18,124 nt of DNA from an uncultured Oscillospiraceae bacterium. Its GTDB lineage: Bacteria > Bacillota > Clostridia > Oscillospirales > Oscillospiraceae. The notes beneath the pieces were generated by a model. That model was not told the origin of the DNA. It did no database searches and was given only the letters and a program-made list of their open reading frames with translations. This document shows positions 14,428 to 18,124 of the stretch, piece by piece. How positions within the stretch are numbered: position 1 is the first letter of the stretch; every line of letters starts with the position of its first letter. Both the position numbers and the translations under genes were made by a program. The stretch is from contig CAKTOK010000032.1 of the NCBI GenBank assembly GCA_934589835.1, positions 1 through 18,124 of the forward strand, given 5' to 3'.

Positions 14428-14990
14428 GGACGCTGATGCACACCTGCTGCGCGCCCTGCTCCGTGTCCTGCATCCGGCAGCTGCGGAGCGAGGGCATCGA
14501 GCCGGTGTCCTACTGGTTCAATCCCAATATCCATCCCTATCAGGAGTACAAGGCGCGGCGGGATACGCTGATGGCCTATGCGCCGTCCATCGGGATGGAG
14601 CTGATCGTGCAGGAGGACTACGGCCTGCGGGAGTTCTGCCGCGCCGTGGCGGAGGATCTGGACCACCGGTGCGGCAAATGCTACCGGCTGCGGCTGGCCC
14701 AGACGGCGCAGTATGCGGCGGATCACGGCTTCGGCAGCTTTACCAGCACGCTGTTTGTCAGCCCCTATCAGGATCATGAGCTGCTGCGGCAGACGGCGGA
14801 GGAGATGGCGGCGCGGTACGGCGTGGCCTTTCTCTATCGGGATTTCCGTCCGGGCTTTCGGGAGGGACAGCAGCAGGCCCGTGAGCTGGGCTTTTATATG
14901 CAGAAATACTGCGGCTGCGTGTTCAGCGAGGAGGAGCGCTACGCCAGGCAGATCGCACAGGACCGGCAGGAGCCGGAAAAACATCTTTGA
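14424..14990 (+). CDS. queH: Epoxyqueuosine reductase QueH
   Basis: The 188-residue protein matches QueH (DUF208). The start MRTLMHTCCAPCSVSC carries the H-x-C8-C9-A-P-C12 signature. R82-C83-G-K-C86-Y lies in the middle and Y162-C163-G-C165 near the end. These cysteines are known to bind the metal centres that reduce epoxyqueuosine to queuosine in the wobble base of tRNAs. The length is normal for the family. The start codon overlaps the stop of the FrhB-like gene by 4 nt, so expression is coupled. No other queuosine genes are in the window. Confidence 0.95.
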   Translation: MRTLMHTCCAPCSVSCIRQLRSEGIEPVSYWFNPNIHPYQEYKARRDTLMAYAPSIGMELIVQEDYGLREFCRAVAEDLDHRCGKCYRLRLAQTAQYAADHGFGSFTSTLFVSPYQDHELLRQTAEEMAARYGVAFLYRDFRPGFREGQQQARELGFYMQKYCGCVFSEEERYARQIAQDRQEPEKHL

Positions 14991-14995
14991 AACGG

Positions 14996-15032
14996 ACCGG
15001 ATGCGGCGCCAGCGGCGCTGCGTCCGGTTTTT
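14996..15032 (+). terminator. Intrinsic terminator after queH
   Basis: A 15-bp stem with two wobbles (14996-15010 with 15014-15028) and a 3-nt loop leads into TTTTT (15028-15032). It begins 5 bases after the queH stop. Confidence 0.9.
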
Positions 15033-15064
15033 GTACAAAAAATGGAGAAATGACGAAAAAGAGG

Positions 15065-15093
15065 TGTACTTTTCCCCAGCGGTATGGTACACT
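15065..15093 (+). promoter_or_regulatory. Possible promoter of the surface protein gene
   Basis: TGTACT (15065-15070) and TACACT (15088-15093) are spaced by 17 bases, with TGG before the -10 box. The half-sites GTGTAC (15064-15069) and GTACAC (15087-15092) form an inverted repeat that coincides with both boxes. The -35 box is poor, so this is only a candidate. Confidence 0.45.
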
Positions 15094-15110
15094 TTTTTCA
15101 TAGAACGGCA

Positions 15111-15128
15111 GCGCCCTTCCGAGGGCGC
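15111..15128 (+). promoter_or_regulatory. Small hairpin in the surface protein leader
   Basis: A perfect 7-bp GC stem (15111-15117 with 15122-15128) closes a TCCG tetraloop in the mRNA leader. It sits 11 bases before the ribosome site AGGAGG at 15140-15145 and may stabilise the 5' end. There is no T-run, so it is not a terminator. Confidence 0.5.
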
Positions 15129-15149
15129 GGACAGAAAAGGAGGAGAGAT

Positions 15150-18124
15150 ATGAAACGTGTGAGCAAAGCGCTGACGGCATTGCTGTTGGCACTGGTCATG
15201 ACCGTGACGCTGCTGCCGGTGCAGGTGCTGGCGGCGGAGAGCGGCATGGAGGAACGAACCTTTACGGGGACGTATGTGAACCCTGCCTATGCCGGAAGGA
15301 TTGCCGGCACGGTACAGGCCCGGACCGCCGTGGCGGCGGTGGCTGCCGAGCCGAAGAACGCGGAGACGGTCTATACCAGCGTGGCCGAGGCGGCGGCGGC
15401 ACTGCGGCGGCAGATGACGACCCGCAGCGACTCCATGACCGTTGCCCTGTACGCGGACAGCAGCGACTGGAAAGCGGTGGCCCTGCGCGTATGGAACGCG
15501 GCGCTGGACCATGTGGAGGGCAGCGGCAATACCGGCGACTACCTGCACTGGCAGTATGCGGGCGTGTTGTACAGCGCCAGCTACAGGGCCAGCGGGACCG
15601 GCTATCAGTACAGCCTTACCTATACGCCGAATCCGGAGGCTGCCAGCACCATCTGGTACACCACGGCGGCGCAGGAGCAGCAGCTGGACGGCTATATCAG
15701 GGGGACGATCCTGCCGCAGCTGGCGCTGGGCGGCAAAACCGCCTATCAAAAGGTGCAGGCCATCTATGGGTGGATCACCAAAAATGTCTCTTACGACTAC
15801 GACAACCTGCATGACAACAGCTATTTGCTGAAGTATACGGCCTATGCGGCGGCCATCAACAAGACGGCGGTGTGTCAGGGCTATGCCAACCTGTTCTACC
15901 GGCTGGCCAACGATGCGGGATTGGATTGCCGTATTATTACCGGCGTGGCCAACGGCGGCTCCGGCGCGGAGGCCCATGCGTGGAACATCGTGCGTATGGA
16001 GGACGGCAAGTATTACTGTGTGGACGCGACGTGGGACGCCGGCCGAAGCTCCTACCGGTATTTCCTGAAGGGGCTGGATGCGTTCAGAACCGACCATACG
16101 GCGATGACGGACGAGAAAAACTCCACCTATTGGACGGAGTATGTCGGGAAGGTGTCCGCGACGGACTATGTGCCGGGCAGCACAACCGTGGTGGAGACGC
16201 CCGCCAATGTGACCATGAAGAGCGCCGCCGTCAGCGGCAGCAGCATCGTGGTGACGTGGGAGGCGGCGGAGAACGCCAAGACCTATATCGTGTACCGCAA
16301 GGCGGCAGGCGAGACGGGCTGGAGCATCATCGCCAAGAGCGTCAGCGGCACCAGCTATACGGACACAAGCGTGACGGCGGGTATCCCTTATACCTACACG
16401 GCGCGGGGCGTGGCGGCGGACGGCAAGACCATGAGCGCGGGGTATGACGCTGTGGGCAAGACCGCCACGGTGCCTGCTGTGCCCGCCAATGTGACCATGA
16501 AGAGCGCGGCGGTCAGCGGCAGCAGCATCGTGGTGACGTGGGAGGCGGCGGCCAACGCCAAGACCTACACCATCTACCGCAAGACGAAGAACACCAACTG
16601 GACGGTGCTGGTCAGCGGCGTCAGCGGCACCAGCTATACGGACAAGAGCGTGACGGCGGGCGAGACGTACACCTACACGGTGCGGGGCGTGGCGGCGGAC
16701 GGCAGGACCATGAGCGCAGGGTATGACGGGACCGGTAAGACCGCCACGGTGCCCGCAGCCGGTGTGCTGGCCAGCGGCAACTGCGGCCCCAGCGGCATGG
16801 ACGACAGCAGCATCACATGGAAGCTGACCAGCGACGGCGTGCTGACCTTCACCGGCAAGGGCTCGCTTGGGGACTATTACACGCCGTGGCTGCGGGATGA
16901 CCTCATCGGACACATCAAAAAGGTGGTCATCGGGTCCGGCATCACCTATGTCGGCAGCAACCTGTTTTACGACTGCAGCAACCTCACCGAGCTGACCCTG
17001 CCCAATACGGTGCAGGCCATCGGTATTGAGGCATTCTCATGTACCGGTCTGCGGGATGTGGTCATTCCCGACAGCGTTACCACCATTCATGACGGTGCGT
17101 TCCGCTACTGCTATGAGATGGAGACGCTCTCCCTCGGCAGCGGCGTTACCAGCATCGGGCCTGCCGCCTTTGAGCGCAGCACAGCCAAGGTGACGCTCTC
17201 CTCGAAGAACAACGCCTTCAGCTTGCAGGACAACGTGCTGTTCGATCGGAACAAGACCACGCTGGTTCAGTGCTTCAACGGCGACGTTGCGACCTATACC
17301 GTTCCCTCCACTGTGAAGGAGTTGGGCGATTATTCCTTTGCCGGACTTGACCGTTTGGAGACGGTCATCATTCCCAACGGCGTTACGCGTCTTGGCGAGG
17401 GCATCTTTGAAAACTGCAAGGCGCTGGTAAAGGTGGACATTCCCGCCAGCGTGACGGAGATCGGCAGTGAGGCGTTTGCCTTTTCCGGCAAAGCCCGTGT
17501 CAGCGTTGCCGCGGGGAACACCGCCTATTGCAGCCGTGACGGCGCACTGTTCACCAAGAACATGGATACGCTGCTGCACGGCGGTGCGGCTACCGGCCAT
17601 TACACCGTCCCCAATGGCGTTGTGTCCATCGAGAACGGCGCGTTTGCCGAGGCCGCCATCACCGGTATCACCTTCCCCAGCTCGCTGAAGTATGTGGGGC
17701 GCATCGCCTTCTTCGGCTGTACGGAGCTGACCTCCCTGACCATTCCCAGCACCGTGCAGGCGCTGGACGGGCAGGCCTTTGCCTACTGTGAGAAGCTGAC
17801 CAGCGTGACCATCGAGAACGGCCTGCAAACGCTGCCCTATCTGGTCTTCCAGGAGTGCCGTGCGCTGGAGACCGTCGTTATCCCCAAGTCCGTGACGGGC
17901 ATTCACAGTGAGGCGTTCCTGAACTGCAGTGCGCTGAAGACTGTGGTATACGGCGGCACCAAGGCGGAATGGGATAAGATCGAGATCGGGGACGGCAACG
18001 AGGCCCTGACGAAAGCGGCTCTTCGCTGCACCGGCGGCACCACCGCTGTGCCCGCCAATGTGACCATGAAGAGCGCGGCGGTCAGCGGCAGCAGCATCGT
18101 GGTGACGTGGGAGGCGGCGGCCAA
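15150..18124 (+). CDS. Secreted transglutaminase-FN3-LRR surface protein (partial)
   Basis: At least 991 codons are present and the gene is cut by the right edge. A signal peptide (about 1-28, ending VQVLA) opens the protein. A transglutaminase-like domain (about 160-310) follows, with a full catalytic triad: C242 in AVCQGYANLF, H276 in EAHAWNIV and D292 in VDATWDAG. Two fibronectin-III-like domains start at P351 and P445. A linker (about 540-575, GNCG ... ITWKLTSDGVLTFTGKG) leads into BspA-type leucine-rich repeats (LRR_5, about 580-950), with repeated L-x-x-x-x-IP-x-x-V-x-x-I-x-x-x-AF units. A third FN3 copy begins at P968. Such proteins are cell-surface or secreted, and the transglutaminase-like fold may act as a peptidase or crosslinker. 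AGGAGG at 15140-15145 lies 4 bases before the ATG. Any cell-wall anchor would lie outside the window. Confidence 0.93.
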   Translation, partial: MKRVSKALTALLLALVMTVTLLPVQVLAAESGMEERTFTGTYVNPAYAGRIAGTVQARTAVAAVAAEPKNAETVYTSVAEAAAALRRQMTTRSDSMTVALYADSSDWKAVALRVWNAALDHVEGSGNTGDYLHWQYAGVLYSASYRASGTGYQYSLTYTPNPEAASTIWYTTAAQEQQLDGYIRGTILPQLALGGKTAYQKVQAIYGWITKNVSYDYDNLHDNSYLLKYTAYAAAINKTAVCQGYANLFYRLANDAGLDCRIITGVANGGSGAEAHAWNIVRMEDGKYYCVDATWDAGRSSYRYFLKGLDAFRTDHTAMTDEKNSTYWTEYVGKVSATDYVPGSTTVVETPANVTMKSAAVSGSSIVVTWEAAENAKTYIVYRKAAGETGWSIIAKSVSGTSYTDTSVTAGIPYTYTARGVAADGKTMSAGYDAVGKTATVPAVPANVTMKSAAVSGSSIVVTWEAAANAKTYTIYRKTKNTNWTVLVSGVSGTSYTDKSVTAGETYTYTVRGVAADGRTMSAGYDGTGKTATVPAAGVLASGNCGPSGMDDSSITWKLTSDGVLTFTGKGSLGDYYTPWLRDDLIGHIKKVVIGSGITYVGSNLFYDCSNLTELTLPNTVQAIGIEAFSCTGLRDVVIPDSVTTIHDGAFRYCYEMETLSLGSGVTSIGPAAFERSTAKVTLSSKNNAFSLQDNVLFDRNKTTLVQCFNGDVATYTVPSTVKELGDYSFAGLDRLETVIIPNGVTRLGEGIFENCKALVKVDIPASVTEIGSEAFAFSGKARVSVAAGNTAYCSRDGALFTKNMDTLLHGGAATGHYTVPNGVVSIENGAFAEAAITGITFPSSLKYVGRIAFFGCTELTSLTIPSTVQALDGQAFAYCEKLTSVTIENGLQTLPYLVFQECRALETVVIPKSVTGIHSEAFLNCSALKTVVYGGTKAEWDKIEIGDGNEALTKAALRCTGGTTAVPANVTMKSAAVSGSSIVVTWEAAA
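16199..16276 (+). repeat. FN3 module DNA repeat, copy 1
   Basis: This block opens the first FN3-like domain (protein VTMKSAAVSGSSIVVTW). It differs from the block at 16481 by only a few bases over about 75 nt, including C/G changes in the SAAV codons and an AG/CC change just before AACGCC. The two lie 282 nt (94 codons) apart, the size of one FN3 domain. Confidence 0.85.
16476..16555 (+). repeat. FN3 module DNA repeat, copy 2
   Basis: These 80 bases are identical to 18045-18124 at the window end. Downstream the similarity to copy 1 continues through the whole domain, including the SGTSYTD and GVAADG segments. Confidence 0.9.
18045..18124 (+). repeat. FN3 module DNA repeat, copy 3 (cut by window edge)
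   Basis: It is identical to 16476-16555 over all 80 available bases, 1569 nt (523 codons) downstream, after the leucine-rich repeat region. Identity may continue beyond the edge. Confidence 0.9.

Noticed and set aside
14061..16913. A 950-codon minus-strand open frame
   Set aside because: It crosses queH, a terminator and the surface protein gene on the opposite strand, and its composition is that of a GC-rich shadow.

Overview
The window looks like a chromosomal segment of a GC-rich, gut-type Clostridia member, most likely Oscillospiraceae or a close relative. This is inferred from several signs: very GC-rich codons, strong AGGAGG ribosome sites, sigma-A-type TATAAT promoters, a sporulation-type YtvI permease, a PheB-like ACT protein, a WYL regulator, and a FrhB-like Fe-S flavoprotein. 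No rRNA, tRNA, CRISPR array, transposase or phage gene was seen. I annotate fifteen protein genes, one of them cut by the right edge.

Layout. Positions 1-605 hold no gene but are crowded with inverted repeats and short duplicated blocks. Two lipoprotein genes follow (606-1781 and 1847-3751), separated by a strong intrinsic terminator. The second carries an HEIWH zinc-peptidase motif. An orphan type IV prepilin-like gene with its own near-consensus promoter is at 3937-4323. It converges on a pheB-like ACT regulator gene (4492-4929, minus) across a bidirectional terminator. Between that gene and the ytvI-like permease (5569-6633) lies the oddest stretch of the window: about 490 bases of a degenerate 15-nt repeat that is almost free of T on the plus strand. 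Next come a dihydropyrimidinase/hydantoinase gene (6722-8098) and a small membrane protein gene (8113-8622).

A minus-strand operon read from 11725 to 8667 encodes a Wzx-type flippase, a sugar-transfer-associated ATP-grasp enzyme and a NimA-like flavin-binding protein. It is divergent from a WYL-domain regulator gene (11864-12856), with two back-to-back promoters in the gap. A 74-residue orphan gene (12880-13104, minus) converges on the regulator. Then a TTG-started FrhB-like iron-sulphur protein overlaps queH (epoxyqueuosine reductase) by 4 nt. The right end is the first 991 codons of a secreted modular protein: signal peptide, transglutaminase-like domain, two fibronectin-III-like domains, a BspA-type leucine-rich repeat region, and the start of a third FN3 copy.

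How the genes relate. Most are small independent transcription units with their own promoter and terminator. The clear co-transcribed sets are the flippase/ATP-grasp/flavoprotein operon (envelope glycan assembly is the best guess), hydantoinase plus membrane protein, and FrhB-like plus queH. I see no convincing single new multi-gene system. The items most worth a second look are the T-depleted 15-nt repeat upstream of ytvI, the FrhB-QueH translational coupling, the WYL/flippase divergent promoter pair, and the nearly identical FN3 DNA modules in the surface protein.
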